Source: Opitutaceae bacterium | Lineage (GTDB): Bacteria; Verrucomicrobiota; Verrucomicrobiia; Opitutales; Opitutaceae | DNA: 64,000 nt | Assembly (NCBI GenBank): GCA_030693515.1 | Contig: JAUYAK010000026.1 | Span: 1-64,000, forward strand | Direction: 5' to 3' | Notes under the pieces: model-generated | Seen by the model: the letters and a program-made list of their open reading frames with translations, nothing else | What the model was told of the DNA's origin: nothing | Database searches by the model: none | Translations under genes and position numbers: made by a program | Shown: positions 1-10,322 of the stretch, piece after piece | Numbering within the stretch: position 1 is the first letter of the stretch | Layout: the number at the start of each line of letters is the position of its first letter

Positions 1-1178
1 TCCGCTGGCCGAAAAAATTGATCAAGCTGCCCGAGGGCACCGATCTCAGCGTCTTCTACAACGAGTCCGCAAATTTCACCCCGTCTGGTGGCCGCGTCGA
101 CGGGTTTAATCAACCGCTCGCTTCTCCCAGCGGCAAAACCAAGGAATACGGTTTTAGCATCTCCGGTTTCCACGACAAACTCAGTCTCCGGGTGAACTGG
201 TTCCAGACGGACGTGCAGGGCCAGAGCTTCACGCCCGGCGTCTACAACACCACGATCAACAACGCCATTCTCCAAGCGGCCGACATCTGGGGAGTGGAGG
301 CCAACGTCAACCCGCAGCTCGCCGCTTCGCGCAATGCCGACATCGCACTGCTCTTCAGCCCGCTGCCCGCCAACTTCCGCCAGCTCTACGGCTGGGGGAT
401 TCTCGGCACCGCCCCGAGCCTCGCCGCCGCGGGCCGCCTCAACAATCTCAGCGGCGCCGGCGACACCACCGACTTCACCGCCAAGGGCACCGAGATCGAA
501 ATCGTCTACAACCCCACACGCAATTGGCGCATTTTGATGAATGTCGCCAAACAGGAATCGATACAGACAAACAGTCTGCCGTTTCTGAAAAACCTGATCG
601 GGCTGATGACACCCGTCTGGAATCAGCTCCGCGATCGCCCCCGCCTCGCCTATCCCGTCGGCTACCAGCCCACCGATCCGTTGCCCGTGCCGGCGCAGCT
701 CACCTACGGCGACTATCTCGACGCCAATGTGCTGGTGCCCTTCGCGACCGCGATCGCCACCGAGGGCTCCGCCTCCGCCGAACAACGCAAGTGGCGCGCG
801 AACCTCGTCACCAACTATACCTTCCGCCAGGACTCTCCCTTCGGCGACAAACTCAAGGGCTTCGGCCTCGGTGCCGCCGTGCGGTGGCAGGATAAGCTCG
901 GCATCGGCTACCCGACGACGCGCAATCCCAACCAGAGCGTCACGCTCGATCTCGCGCATCCCTTCTACGCTCCGGCCGAGACCAATTTCGACGCGTGGGT
1001 GAGCTTCGAGCGCAAACTCTGGCAGAACCGCATAAACTGGAAAGTGCAGCTCAACGCCCGCAATCTCCTCGGCGGCTCCGAACCCATCGCCATCGGCGCG
1101 CAGCCGTGGGGAGCCCCCTCGACCGTCCGCCTCGCCCCCGAACGCCGCTGGTATCTCACCAACACGTTCAGCTTCTGA
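1..1178 (+). CDS. TonB-dependent receptor, C-terminal part (5' end outside window)
   Basis: This is the C-terminal beta-barrel part of an outer-membrane TonB-dependent receptor for energised uptake of oligosaccharides or chelates. The frame is open to the first base of the window (reading R-W-P-K-K before the first possible TTG at 18), so the start and the plug domain lie outside. Typical barrel features are visible: alternating strands such as FYNESANF and GFHDKLSLRVNWFQT, a late 'NARNLLGG' type strand, and a terminal aromatic residue (NTFSF). Such receptors are common next to secreted polysaccharide-degrading enzymes, which follow directly. The substrate cannot be read from the sequence. 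Confidence 0.88.
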   Translation, partial: RWPKKLIKLPEGTDLSVFYNESANFTPSGGRVDGFNQPLASPSGKTKEYGFSISGFHDKLSLRVNWFQTDVQGQSFTPGVYNTTINNAILQAADIWGVEANVNPQLAASRNADIALLFSPLPANFRQLYGWGILGTAPSLAAAGRLNNLSGAGDTTDFTAKGTEIEIVYNPTRNWRILMNVAKQESIQTNSLPFLKNLIGLMTPVWNQLRDRPRLAYPVGYQPTDPLPVPAQLTYGDYLDANVLVPFATAIATEGSASAEQRKWRANLVTNYTFRQDSPFGDKLKGFGLGAAVRWQDKLGIGYPTTRNPNQSVTLDLAHPFYAPAETNFDAWVSFERKLWQNRINWKVQLNARNLLGGSEPIAIGAQPWGAPSTVRLAPERRWYLTNTFSF

Positions 1179-1204
1179 GCGCGCCCTGCTGCCCGCGAAT
1201 TCCA

Positions 1205-1275
1205 TCAGAAAAATTCCGTCGGGAATTTCGCCCTCGCACTCCTGCGGGCCGGGCTTCGCCCGACGCCCGCCCGCC
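1205..1275 (+). terminator. hairpin pair after the receptor gene, possible terminator
   Basis: In the 143-base gap after the receptor there is a 7-bp stem, AAATTCC (1211-1217) pairing with GGAATTT (1222-1228) around GTCG. A GC-rich stem-loop (GGGC...GCCC, about 1247-1272) follows. There is no clean U-tract, so factor-independent termination is only a possibility. Confidence 0.35.
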
Positions 1276-1321
1276 CCGCTTCGTTCTCTTTGTCCGCTCA
1301 AACCAACCCAAAAACATCACC

Positions 1322-4300
1322 ATGTTCCTCGCTGCCTCGGAGACTGGTCGCAAAGCGACTGCTCACCGCTCGATTCCTGCCTCCGTCCCCTCCGGAACGT
1401 TTCGTCAGTCGCTCCTCGTCCTCACACTGCTCGGTGCCTGCCTTCCGCAGGTGCAGGCGGTTATCCCCAACGGCACGACAGCGACTTCACTCTATAATCA
1501 GGGCTATCTGGATGTCACGCGCTACACTAGCGCCAATGGCACTCCTACTTCGCAGTGGGTGACCAAAGGGGATACCACAAACTCTACCACGATCACGCGC
1601 ACCACCGCCGGATTGAACCAAGCCATCAAGGACGCCTACGCCGCAAACCTCGCCCTCTACTTCCCTTCAGGCACCTACGTGGTGAACGACACCCTTAAAG
1701 CGTATACGGCCACCGGTGTCGCAGACGGCAACGGCTCATTGTTCACGGTGCCGCGCAATCATTTGGTCCTGATCGGTTCGACGTCTGGCGCTCGCCCAAA
1801 AATCAAGTTGGTGCCCAAGTTTGGAGACGTCACCTTCGACTCCACTACAACCCCCAAGCCTGTTCTTGAGTTCATGAATTTTGTCGTAGATTCGTTCACG
1901 AACTTTGTTCCAAATCTCACATGGGATCCCGCGACCGACGAAGACGCCTCGACCGGCTTCTTCCAGATGCTCCGCGGCATCGACATCGACTGCGGCCCGA
2001 ATGTTGGCGCCATCGGTCTTTACTTCAATCAGGCGCAAAACAGCTCGATCGAGAATGTCAAAATCACCGCCACGGGCGCGCACACCGGCATCCGGGGACT
2101 CCCCTCTCGCGGATGGGGTGCCGTGAATGTAGAAATCGAGGGAGGCCAATATGGCATCGATACCAAAGGCCTCGGGAATCCTGGGGCCGGCACCGTCATC
2201 GCCGGGGCCATCTTCAGAAACCAGACCGTCACTGCGGTGCGCCATACCGACTTTGTGCCGATGGTGATTGTGGGTTTCGAAATCACCACCTTCACAACTA
2301 CACAGGCCGCCGTGACGATCGAACCTTCATTTTCACTCGGGTCATCCAACCTCGCACTGATCGACGGCAAGATCACCCTCGCTGGCAGCCCGACCAGCGC
2401 CGCGATCGACAATACGGCAGGCAAAAGCATTTATGTGCGCAACGTCCATGTTTGGGGCCCTGACAATCTCAACCTCATTAAGAGCGGCGGCGTGACTCAC
2501 AGCAGCAATGGGCCTGGGTCCACCTCTTTCTGGAGGCGCATCAATGAATACAGTTATCGCGATGAATTCCTGAATGAAAAAGTCGATGACTGGCAACTAG
2601 ACCTCACAACTTCAGACCCAGATGATCGGATCAAAATTCCAAGGATCGCCCAGACCTTTATTGCCGGTGCCATTGGTAGCCCGCCTCAATTGCCCCCGTC
2701 CGTCGACACTGGGGCGGCTCCGCTTGATTTGGTAACACGCCACCGGTGGCTCGCTCTGCCCTCGGCCGATGATCCCGATGTGGTCGATGTGACAAAGGCT
2801 GCCGCTCTTGGCACGGGCTTGCAGAATATCATGCCCGGACAAACCGATGGTGATGGCACCTTAGTGGATGCCGGACATCTGCAGGCCATCATTAACGCTC
2901 ATCGTAAGGTTTTCCTGCCCAAAGGTATTTACCGTCTCAAATCCCCCGGGATCACCCTTCATGCGGACACGATATTGTTCGGGGCCGCGCGGAGCTTAAC
3001 CAGAATCGAAGCCGACCCATCGTGGACGATCGACAAGGAAACACCCATTATCCAGACGGACCCCAACGCGGATGCCACCACCTACCTCGGCGACCTGACG
3101 ATCGGGGTGAAGACTGACGTGCTGGCTTCCGATTACTTTACGGCACTCAACTGGAAGGCCGGCCGGAGCTCGATGGTCCATATGGGCCAGCCCTACCGTT
3201 TCCCCTACGATGGCAACATTAAATCGACGCAAGACCACAGCCTGCTGAAGATCGAAGGAACGGGCGGAGGCCGCTGGTATTTTGCGGGCAGCATCAAGAC
3301 GGGCCACGCGCAAAATTCCGGCTATCGCATCCTCGAGGTTACCGGCACCAGGCAGCCGCTTTGGTTTTATGGCCTGAACTTGGAACATGCGGTGGGCTGC
3401 GCCACCTTTAGCGAGTTCAACGACGCGCAAAATATCCGCATCTACGGTGTAAAGAGTGAATTCCAGAATAACGGTTCTCCTCCTTTGACCGAAAACACGA
3501 TGGTTCTCTACTTCTGGAACGTCAAAAACGTCGCCCTGTTTGGGCATGGAGCGATCCGCAACGCGGTGAAAAATCACGGCTGCATCGAGTTTAACGGCGA
3601 CAGCAATGATGTGCTCGCCGCCTTGATCAGCCCGCAGAACAACCGCGATGGGAGCGACTTGACTGTGAGTGACCATACACTGCGGGAAAATTGGAGCGCC
3701 AGTTCCCCCCAGATCAAAGGCGTAGCCTATCCAAATTGCGTAGCCTTGTTCAAGCGCGGCACGATCACCGACGCAGCCATGACTGCCCATATCGCCCCGT
3801 TCTACGGGCCGGAGGTCGTCTTCACTTCGATCGCAGCGGAGGATGGCTGGGTGCGGGAGGGCGCTACTGCGGGGCAGGGCGGAACATTCGATGCCGCCGG
3901 CGCCGGCGCTTTTGCTTTGCGCGTCGGCGATGAGGTCGGGAGCGGAAACAAACAATACAAGAGCATCCTGTCCTTCAACACCTCAACCTCACCGATCCCC
4001 GAAAGCGCTGTCATCCTCGTCGCCACGCTGGAACTGCGCCGGAGCGGCCTCGATGGAAACGTCACTGCCTTGGGAGCACTGCGGGCGTCTATCCGCACGG
4101 GTTATTTCGGTAGTAGCAGCTCGCTTGAGAACGCGGATTTCGAGGCGGGGGCCACCTTTTCCAACGTGGTTCAGGGCTTTAACATTCCCTCCACTAATGG
4201 CGATTGGGCCGTAGGATCGCTGAATTCGGCTGGGGTCTCCGCGATCAATCGCAATGGCCAGACACAGTTTCGCGTTTTTTTTGCCACCGCCACCAACGGT

Positions 4301-4390
4301 AACGACACCGCCGACATCCTTAGATTCTACAGCGGAGAAAACGCCACCGCCAACCGGCCCGTCCTTTGGGTGCGCTACACGCAGCCCTAA
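1322..4390 (+). CDS. secreted twin beta-helix polysaccharidase (pectate-lyase superfamily, GH55-like) with DNRLRE-type C-terminus
   Basis: This protein of about 1022 residues probably cleaves a polysaccharide outside the cell or at its surface. The ATG at 1322 gives a long N-terminus with a hydrophobic export segment ending near LPQVQA. Two pectate_lyase_3-type entry motifs are visible, each opening a right-handed beta-helix: one near residues 95-130 (ALYFPSGTYVVNDTL) and one near 520-545 (KVFLPKGIYRL). Two tandem helices are the hallmark of GH55 exo-beta-1,3-glucanases, but catalytic residues cannot be assigned by eye. The last 200 residues (from about 820) resemble a DNRLRE/CBM-like beta-sandwich. 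It is a close paralogue of the protein at 56438-59518, though the C-terminal modules differ. The upstream in-frame extension overlaps the receptor gene and is not coding-like. Confidence 0.8.
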   Translation: MFLAASETGRKATAHRSIPASVPSGTFRQSLLVLTLLGACLPQVQAVIPNGTTATSLYNQGYLDVTRYTSANGTPTSQWVTKGDTTNSTTITRTTAGLNQAIKDAYAANLALYFPSGTYVVNDTLKAYTATGVADGNGSLFTVPRNHLVLIGSTSGARPKIKLVPKFGDVTFDSTTTPKPVLEFMNFVVDSFTNFVPNLTWDPATDEDASTGFFQMLRGIDIDCGPNVGAIGLYFNQAQNSSIENVKITATGAHTGIRGLPSRGWGAVNVEIEGGQYGIDTKGLGNPGAGTVIAGAIFRNQTVTAVRHTDFVPMVIVGFEITTFTTTQAAVTIEPSFSLGSSNLALIDGKITLAGSPTSAAIDNTAGKSIYVRNVHVWGPDNLNLIKSGGVTHSSNGPGSTSFWRRINEYSYRDEFLNEKVDDWQLDLTTSDPDDRIKIPRIAQTFIAGAIGSPPQLPPSVDTGAAPLDLVTRHRWLALPSADDPDVVDVTKAAALGTGLQNIMPGQTDGDGTLVDAGHLQAIINAHRKVFLPKGIYRLKSPGITLHADTILFGAARSLTRIEADPSWTIDKETPIIQTDPNADATTYLGDLTIGVKTDVLASDYFTALNWKAGRSSMVHMGQPYRFPYDGNIKSTQDHSLLKIEGTGGGRWYFAGSIKTGHAQNSGYRILEVTGTRQPLWFYGLNLEHAVGCATFSEFNDAQNIRIYGVKSEFQNNGSPPLTENTMVLYFWNVKNVALFGHGAIRNAVKNHGCIEFNGDSNDVLAALISPQNNRDGSDLTVSDHTLRENWSASSPQIKGVAYPNCVALFKRGTITDAAMTAHIAPFYGPEVVFTSIAAEDGWVREGATAGQGGTFDAAGAGAFALRVGDEVGSGNKQYKSILSFNTSTSPIPESAVILVATLELRRSGLDGNVTALGALRASIRTGYFGSSSSLENADFEAGATFSNVVQGFNIPSTNGDWAVGSLNSAGVSAINRNGQTQFRVFFATATNGNDTADILRFYSGENATANRPVLWVRYTQP

Positions 4391-4762
4391 GCGCATGCCC
4401 ACCTATTCACAATAACACCTGCAAATCAGCCGCGCTCCACCGCGGCTGGCAGGTGAGACTCGGCAGCGCAGAACCGCCTCCGCGAGCCCAAACTCGTCGG
4501 GCTTGGCGACCAACCGCGAAGAAACGTCTCAACGGTTCATCTCGGCCCCCGCACTCCAGCGGTATTCGACGCCTACGTTTAACCCTCATCCAAGCGCACC
4601 GCCCCGAGGTCATACATTCGTGGCTTCGGGGCACCGCGCGCGCCTGCCCTTCCCGGTTCGCCCGCCTCAGAACATCGCCTGCGGCCAGCGCCGCCATCGC
4701 CCGCCGGTGTCCCGGCCCGCACCAAATCCCCCCTTTCCCTAAGCTCCACCAAGTCGCCTCCG
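4391..4762. other. 372-base intergenic region, nothing recognised
   Basis: This gap lies between two large secreted-enzyme genes. The short open frames in it lack homology that I can recognise and lie in GC-rich shadow frames. It presumably carries the promoter for the gene at 4763, but I cannot point to clear -35/-10 boxes. Confidence 0.4.
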
Positions 4763-7700
4763 ATGAAACTACGCCTGCCCATTATCCTTTCCTTGCTGCT
4801 CTCCCTGCTCCCGCTCGCTCGGGCGCAGGTTCCGTTCACCGGCGTAGACTACACCCAAAACTTCAACACCCTCGCCACCAGCGGTTCCGCGGTCGCGTGG
4901 AGCAATAACACGACGTTGCCGGGCTGGTTTTTGTTTGATCGCAATGCGGCCGCCCTCACCACCTACACCACGGCCAACGGCAATGCGGCCACCGTCATCG
5001 CCTTTGGCGCCGGCCCGGCGAGTGACCGGGCGCTGGGCGCAGTCGCCCTGGCCGGCGGCGGCGCGGCGATCGGGGCACCGGCGGCGTATTTCGCCGTGGC
5101 GCTCATTAACAACACGGGGCACCCGATCCCCACCTTCAATCTCAACTACACCGGGGAACAATGGCGGATCGGCACGGCAGTCGTCGCCAACACCACCTAC
5201 CTCGAATACGGTTTCGGTGCCACCTATGCAGCCGTGCCGACCTGGACTCGGCCGAGCGAGGCCAATTTCCATTTCACCAGCCCGATCACCACGAATGGGG
5301 GCGTTGCCCTGGCGATCGATGGCAACGCCCCCGCCAATTCGAGCGCCAATCTCGGCGGAGATATCACCGCCGCCTGGGCCAGCGGCACCACCCTCTGGTT
5401 CCGGTGGGTGGACCTCAACGACGCCGGTAACGACCACGGCCTCGCCATCGACAACGTCACCATCCATGAAGGCCCCGGAGCCGATCCTTGGGCGAACTTT
5501 GTGCTTTTCCCTGCGACGCAGGATACGTGGTCGGAATTCGAGAGTGCCACCAACCAAGGCGCGAATCCCGAACTCCGCACCCGCGGAGGTGCCACGCCCA
5601 AGGAGGCGTTCCTCCGTTTCAATGTCAAAGGCGTGCCCGGCTCCGTGATCGCCGCCAAGCTCCGGCTCTACCTCACGGCCAGTCAGGCAGGCACGAACAC
5701 GCAGGTTTATGCCGCCCATAACAACTGGAGCGAAACCGCGCTCGACTGGAACGCGCGGCCCGACCGCAAGACCCAACTCGTCGAGGTCAACAACCCCGAT
5801 CCCGCGGTCACCGGCACACTCAATAAATACATCGACTACGACGTCACCCCCTACCTCTCCGGCAGCGGCACGTTTACCTTCATCGTGAAGTCCTCGGGCA
5901 CGACCGATCTCACCTACCATTCCCGCGAAGGGGCCAACCCGCCGATCCTCGCGGTCAACTACCAGACCTCCCACGTCGCGGCGGACCACAATCGCCTCGT
6001 CACCACCGTGCTCGCCGCGGGCGAAACCTACAAGGAGCGTTATACCGCACCCGCCGACATCAGCAATGTCGGGATCTTCGACGTGACCAAACAGCCCTAC
6101 GGCGCGGACCCGACCGGTGCGACCGACTCAACCCTCGCCATCCAGCGCGCGGTCAACGAGGCCCGCGACGCCCGCGTCGTGGCCTATTTTCCCGCCGGCA
6201 CCTATCTCGTGTCCGATACGCTTAGCATGGTGCAGGGTATCGTCGGTTACCAAATCGTGCCCGCTTTGGGCGAACGCTGGGACGTCCGCGATTTCGCCTA
6301 CCACCTGGTGGGCCCCGCCAGCGGACCGCGGGCTAAGCTCGTGCTCGCACCAAATTCCCCCGGTTTCAACGACCAGACGAACCCCAAAAGACTCGCCTAC
6401 TTCTGGTCGCGCGGCGACGGCGCCACCGCGAACGAAAACCAACTGGGTGTCCACTATAACCAAACCCTTCGCAATCTCGACGTGGACCTCAACGGCGCGA
6501 GCGGCAACTCCGGGGCGATCGGAGTGGACATGGCCGCTGCGCAGGGCTCCTCCATCCACGATCTCACCATCAACGCCACGGGTGCCTACACCGGCGTGCA
6601 CGGCACGCCCGGACCTGGCGGCAGCCTGACTGGCGTCACGATCCAAGGCGGGCGCTATGGTATTTTCGCCAAGGATCTGCCCAGCGGTGCCACCAACTAT
6701 CCCCACGGGCATACCACGCTGGTCGGCCACTGCGTGCTACTCGGCCAGACGGAATCTTCCATCGTCTGGACCGGTCTCGGCACCATGACGCTGGTCGGCA
6801 CCCGCATCGAGGGGACGGGCATCGTCCTCAGCGGCACCAGCGCCACGTCAGGCCACCTGAGCATGGTCGATTCCATCATCCGGCTGAACGCCGGCGGAAC
6901 GGCGTTCAGCGGCACACGCTCGGTCTATCTGAACAACGTCTATGTCGAAAACGCCGACCTCATCGCCAACCTCACGACCATCGCTCCGCTCGCGGGTGCA
7001 CCCGGTGGGTGGGTGCGGGTCAAGGAATACGCCGGTGGCATCTCCACCCGGCAGTCCGCTACTTGGGATACCTACCGCGCGAACCTCGTGCCGCCGCTGC
7101 CGATCCACGGGATCACGCGAGTTCCGGGCTTTGTCGATGGCGTGCGTTACGAGACGCCGATCACCGACCTCGCCCTGGCCACCGCCGCAGATATTCCCGC
7201 CGATCTGCTCAGCCGCCATGCCATGCGCATCACGCCGAGTTGGAACGATGTCGACGTGATCAACGTCAAGACTGCGGCCGGGGCCAGCGGTGACAATGTC
7301 ACCGACGACTATGCCGCGCTGCAGGCCGCGATCGACACTGCCGCCGCGACCGGCCAAAAAGTCTTCCTGCCCAAGGGCGACTATCGCATTTCCGCCCCGC
7401 TGGTTCTGCGGGCCACCACCACGCTCTTTGGCGTGAACAAGAACATCGCGATCATCAAGCCGCTGATTGGGGCTCCGGCGTTTGCCCTTGCGGGCAATCC
7501 CAACCCGCTCGTCACCACGGTTGACGATGCCTCGGCCACCACCGCCATCGCCGAGATCAAACTATTCCAGCGCATGAACGACACCGGCGTCTATCTCCTG
7601 CAATGGCGCGCCGGTGCCGGCTCGCAAGTGAGGGATGTGAATTTCGACCGCCGCAACGTCGGCGCGGGCGTCACCATGCGTTTCCCGCTCACCCGCATTG

Positions 7701-10321
7701 AAGGCAACGGCGGTGGCAAGTGGAGCAACTTCTGGGCGGATAGCCCGGCCTTTCAAGGGAACGGGTATCGGCACATGCTGATCAGCGGCACCACGCAGCC
7801 GCTCGCCTTCTACATGTTCAATCCCGAGGCCGACCAAGACGGCATCTATAACGTCGAGATCCTCGGTGCGGCCAACATCAGCGTTTTCGCCTGTAAGCTG
7901 GAGGGTTATCACAACACCTCCATCCATATTGCCGACAGTCGCAACCTCCGTTTCTTTGGCTTCGGCGGCAACGCCCATCCTGACGCCGGAGAGGATCGTT
8001 TCCTCATCGAGAACAGCGAGGATTTTCTCTTCGCCATGGGTGTCAACCAGCAGGCCACGCCCACCGCCGATTTCACCGTCGATCCCAACCTCTACAACCA
8101 CCTGCGCGAAGTGCGCCCCGGCCAGTCCGACATCATCCTTCCCGGCTGGGAACAATTCACCCTCTACCGCCGCGGCCAGCCCGGCGCCAGCGCGCCCACC
8201 GTCGCCGTCACCCTGAACGCATCGCCGGTCACGGCCGGTGCCGCCGTAGTGTTCACCCCGACAATTACCGGCCCCGGCCCCTACGGCCATCAATGGTTCA
8301 AGAACGGTGCGCCGATTAGTGGCGCGACCGCGGCCACGCTCTCATTGCCGAGCGCTGTCGTCGCCGACACCGGCAGCTACGCCATCACCGTTACCAATAT
8401 CTACGGCAGCGCGACCAGCGCCCCCGTCGCGCTCATCGTCAACCAGGCCCCGGCCACGGTGACTCTCGGTGCTCTCAACCAAGTCTACGATGGCACGCCT
8501 CGCCTCGTCACCACTGCGACCAATCCCGTTGGCCTGACGGTCGACCTGACCTATAATGGCAGCACCTCGCTTCCGACAAACGCCGGCAGTTACGCTGTGG
8601 TGGCCACGATCAACAGCGCCAACTACGCCGGCACCTCCGCGGGCACGCTCATCGTTACCCCGGCCCCGGCCAGCATCACGCTCGGCGGTCTCAGCCAAGT
8701 CTACGCTGGCACGCCGCGGGTGGTGATTGCCACCACCAGTCCCGCCGGCCTCGGCGTCGTCCTGACCTACACCGGCTCCGCGACCGCGCCGACGAACGCC
8801 GGCTCGTATGCCGTCGTCGCGACGATTTCCAATGCCAACTACATTGGCTCCGTGACGGACACGCTCCTCGTGGCGAAAGCCGCCGCCACCATTGCGTTCA
8901 GCAACACGGCGCAGACCTACGACGGCACGGCTAAGTCGGTTACGATCACGACCACGCCGGCTGGCCTCGCTGCGACGGTGACCTACGACGGTAGTTCCAC
9001 CGCGCCGACGAACACCGGCACCTACGCCGTCACCGCGAACATCACCGACCCGAATTACTTTGGCTTGGCGTCTGGCTCGCTGACCATCGATCAGGCGGTC
9101 GCGCCCGTTGTCCTCGCCAACCTGAACCAGACCTACGACGGCACACCGAGGCCCGCCGCCGCAACGACGACTCCGGCCGGACTCACCGTTAACCTCACCT
9201 ACGACAGCGGCGCGACCGCGCCGACGAACGCCGGCGCGTATGCCGTCGTCGCGACGATTGCCAACGCCAACTACCGCGGCTCGACCTCCGGCACGCTGGT
9301 CATCGCGCCAGCGGCGGCGGCGATCACGCTCAGCGGACTCGCGCGAGCCTACGACGGCCTGCCGAAACCGGTCACGACGACAACTACGCCCGCCGACCTT
9401 GCGATGAGTGTCACCTACGACGGCAACACGACCCCGCCCACGAACCCCGGCTCGTATCTCATCGTCGCGACGACGACCGATCCCAATTACACCGGCTCCG
9501 CCTCCGGCACGCTCGTCGTCACCATCACCGCGCTGGTGCGCCATGCGCCTTCGCTCAGCGGCGGGCTCGACGGCTCGCTGCAAGTGCTCACCGGCGAGAG
9601 CTTCACCCTCAACGGCAATGCGTGGGTTTCTGGCGACCTGCTCGTGCCCGGCCTGCCGAGCGTCCGTCTCAATGGCCACCCGACCTACGGCGGCACGCAC
9701 GACAGCACGGGCAGCGCGTCACCCTCAAACTATCAGGTTACGCTCAACGGCAACGCCGTGCTCCGCACCCTCGTGCGTCGCACCGATCCCATCGCGCTCC
9801 CGACCGTGAGCGCGCCGCCGGCACCCACCGGCACCCGCAATGTCTCCATTCAGAACGCCGGCCAAAGCATCGGTGATCCCGCCACGCTGCGCCACCTCAC
9901 GCTCAACGGCAACGCCGGCAACTACGCCGTGCCTGCCGGCACCTACGGCAACTTCGTCGGCAACGGCACGAGCGGCTTCATTCTCGGTGAAGTCGGCGCG
10001 AGCACGCCCGCAGTGTATAACCTCCAAGGCCTCACGCTCAACGGTAACGCCCAACTCCAGGTCGTCGGTCCCGTCGTCCTTGTCCTTGCCCAAGGCGGGT
10101 CGGTCGACGGCGGCGCCACCGGCACGGGCGATCCCGCGTGGCTGACGCTGGCGGTCGCCTCCGGCGGCCTCACCCTCAACGGCAACACCAACTTCACCGG
10201 CACCATCCTCGCGCCGACCGGCACCGTGACTATCAACGGCAACGCCACGCTAACCGGCCGCGTCGCGAGCGACCGGTTGACGATCAACGGCAACGGCCTT
10301 CTGGAAGAAAATCCTCAATAA
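4763..10321 (+). CDS. giant secreted modular twin beta-helix protein with DNRLRE, Ig and five MBG repeats
   Basis: This 1852-residue exported protein starts with a clean signal peptide (hydrophobic residues 4-20, cut near ARA-Q). Rough order of modules: an N-terminal beta-sandwich (23-240); a DNRLRE domain (243-402); two pectate_lyase_3/GH55-like beta-helix modules beginning near 435 (VVAYFPAGTYLVSDTL) and 829 (KVFLPKGDYRIS); an Ig-like domain (about 1147-1228); five 72-residue MBG repeats (about 1228-1588, signature YDGTP...TNAGSYAV); and a C-terminal domain rich in LNGN/INGN motifs. The architecture fits a surface-attached enzyme or adhesin acting on an insoluble glycan. No LPXTG or PEP-CTERM tail is seen. 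The gene at 10323 starts 1 base after the stop, so the two are probably co-transcribed. Confidence 0.82.
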   Translation: MKLRLPIILSLLLSLLPLARAQVPFTGVDYTQNFNTLATSGSAVAWSNNTTLPGWFLFDRNAAALTTYTTANGNAATVIAFGAGPASDRALGAVALAGGGAAIGAPAAYFAVALINNTGHPIPTFNLNYTGEQWRIGTAVVANTTYLEYGFGATYAAVPTWTRPSEANFHFTSPITTNGGVALAIDGNAPANSSANLGGDITAAWASGTTLWFRWVDLNDAGNDHGLAIDNVTIHEGPGADPWANFVLFPATQDTWSEFESATNQGANPELRTRGGATPKEAFLRFNVKGVPGSVIAAKLRLYLTASQAGTNTQVYAAHNNWSETALDWNARPDRKTQLVEVNNPDPAVTGTLNKYIDYDVTPYLSGSGTFTFIVKSSGTTDLTYHSREGANPPILAVNYQTSHVAADHNRLVTTVLAAGETYKERYTAPADISNVGIFDVTKQPYGADPTGATDSTLAIQRAVNEARDARVVAYFPAGTYLVSDTLSMVQGIVGYQIVPALGERWDVRDFAYHLVGPASGPRAKLVLAPNSPGFNDQTNPKRLAYFWSRGDGATANENQLGVHYNQTLRNLDVDLNGASGNSGAIGVDMAAAQGSSIHDLTINATGAYTGVHGTPGPGGSLTGVTIQGGRYGIFAKDLPSGATNYPHGHTTLVGHCVLLGQTESSIVWTGLGTMTLVGTRIEGTGIVLSGTSATSGHLSMVDSIIRLNAGGTAFSGTRSVYLNNVYVENADLIANLTTIAPLAGAPGGWVRVKEYAGGISTRQSATWDTYRANLVPPLPIHGITRVPGFVDGVRYETPITDLALATAADIPADLLSRHAMRITPSWNDVDVINVKTAAGASGDNVTDDYAALQAAIDTAAATGQKVFLPKGDYRISAPLVLRATTTLFGVNKNIAIIKPLIGAPAFALAGNPNPLVTTVDDASATTAIAEIKLFQRMNDTGVYLLQWRAGAGSQVRDVNFDRRNVGAGVTMRFPLTRIEGNGGGKWSNFWADSPAFQGNGYRHMLISGTTQPLAFYMFNPEADQDGIYNVEILGAANISVFACKLEGYHNTSIHIADSRNLRFFGFGGNAHPDAGEDRFLIENSEDFLFAMGVNQQATPTADFTVDPNLYNHLREVRPGQSDIILPGWEQFTLYRRGQPGASAPTVAVTLNASPVTAGAAVVFTPTITGPGPYGHQWFKNGAPISGATAATLSLPSAVVADTGSYAITVTNIYGSATSAPVALIVNQAPATVTLGALNQVYDGTPRLVTTATNPVGLTVDLTYNGSTSLPTNAGSYAVVATINSANYAGTSAGTLIVTPAPASITLGGLSQVYAGTPRVVIATTSPAGLGVVLTYTGSATAPTNAGSYAVVATISNANYIGSVTDTLLVAKAAATIAFSNTAQTYDGTAKSVTITTTPAGLAATVTYDGSSTAPTNTGTYAVTANITDPNYFGLASGSLTIDQAVAPVVLANLNQTYDGTPRPAAATTTPAGLTVNLTYDSGATAPTNAGAYAVVATIANANYRGSTSGTLVIAPAAAAITLSGLARAYDGLPKPVTTTTTPADLAMSVTYDGNTTPPTNPGSYLIVATTTDPNYTGSASGTLVVTITALVRHAPSLSGGLDGSLQVLTGESFTLNGNAWVSGDLLVPGLPSVRLNGHPTYGGTHDSTGSASPSNYQVTLNGNAVLRTLVRRTDPIALPTVSAPPAPTGTRNVSIQNAGQSIGDPATLRHLTLNGNAGNYAVPAGTYGNFVGNGTSGFILGEVGASTPAVYNLQGLTLNGNAQLQVVGPVVLVLAQGGSVDGGATGTGDPAWLTLAVASGGLTLNGNTNFTGTILAPTGTVTINGNATLTGRVASDRLTINGNGLLEENPQ
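8453..9532 (+). repeat. five tandem 216-bp coding repeats (MBG domains)
   Basis: The conserved 'tacg' of the YDG/YAG motif recurs at 8486, 8702, 8918, 9134 and 9350, exactly 216 bases (72 residues) apart. These are in-frame protein repeats of the MBG type (bacterial Ig-like stalk domains) within the large secreted protein. The strict spacing with diverged bases indicates purifying selection on length. Confidence 0.9.
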
Positions 10322-10322
10322 C

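Noticed and set aside
4769-5989. Long minus-strand open frame (406 residues) opposite the giant secreted protein
   Set aside because: It is rich in Gly, Arg, Glu and Val, lacks any known motif, and lies antisense to a well-supported gene; GC-rich codon bias keeps antisense frames open.
8453-9532. Regular 216-bp repeats considered as a CRISPR or DNA satellite
   Set aside because: Units are coding, in frame, diverged and encode MBG domains.
8342-9700. Minus-strand frame of 452 residues with repeat-like Arg/Gly segments
   Set aside because: Its repeats are the mirror of the five MBG repeats on the plus strand, so it is a shadow.
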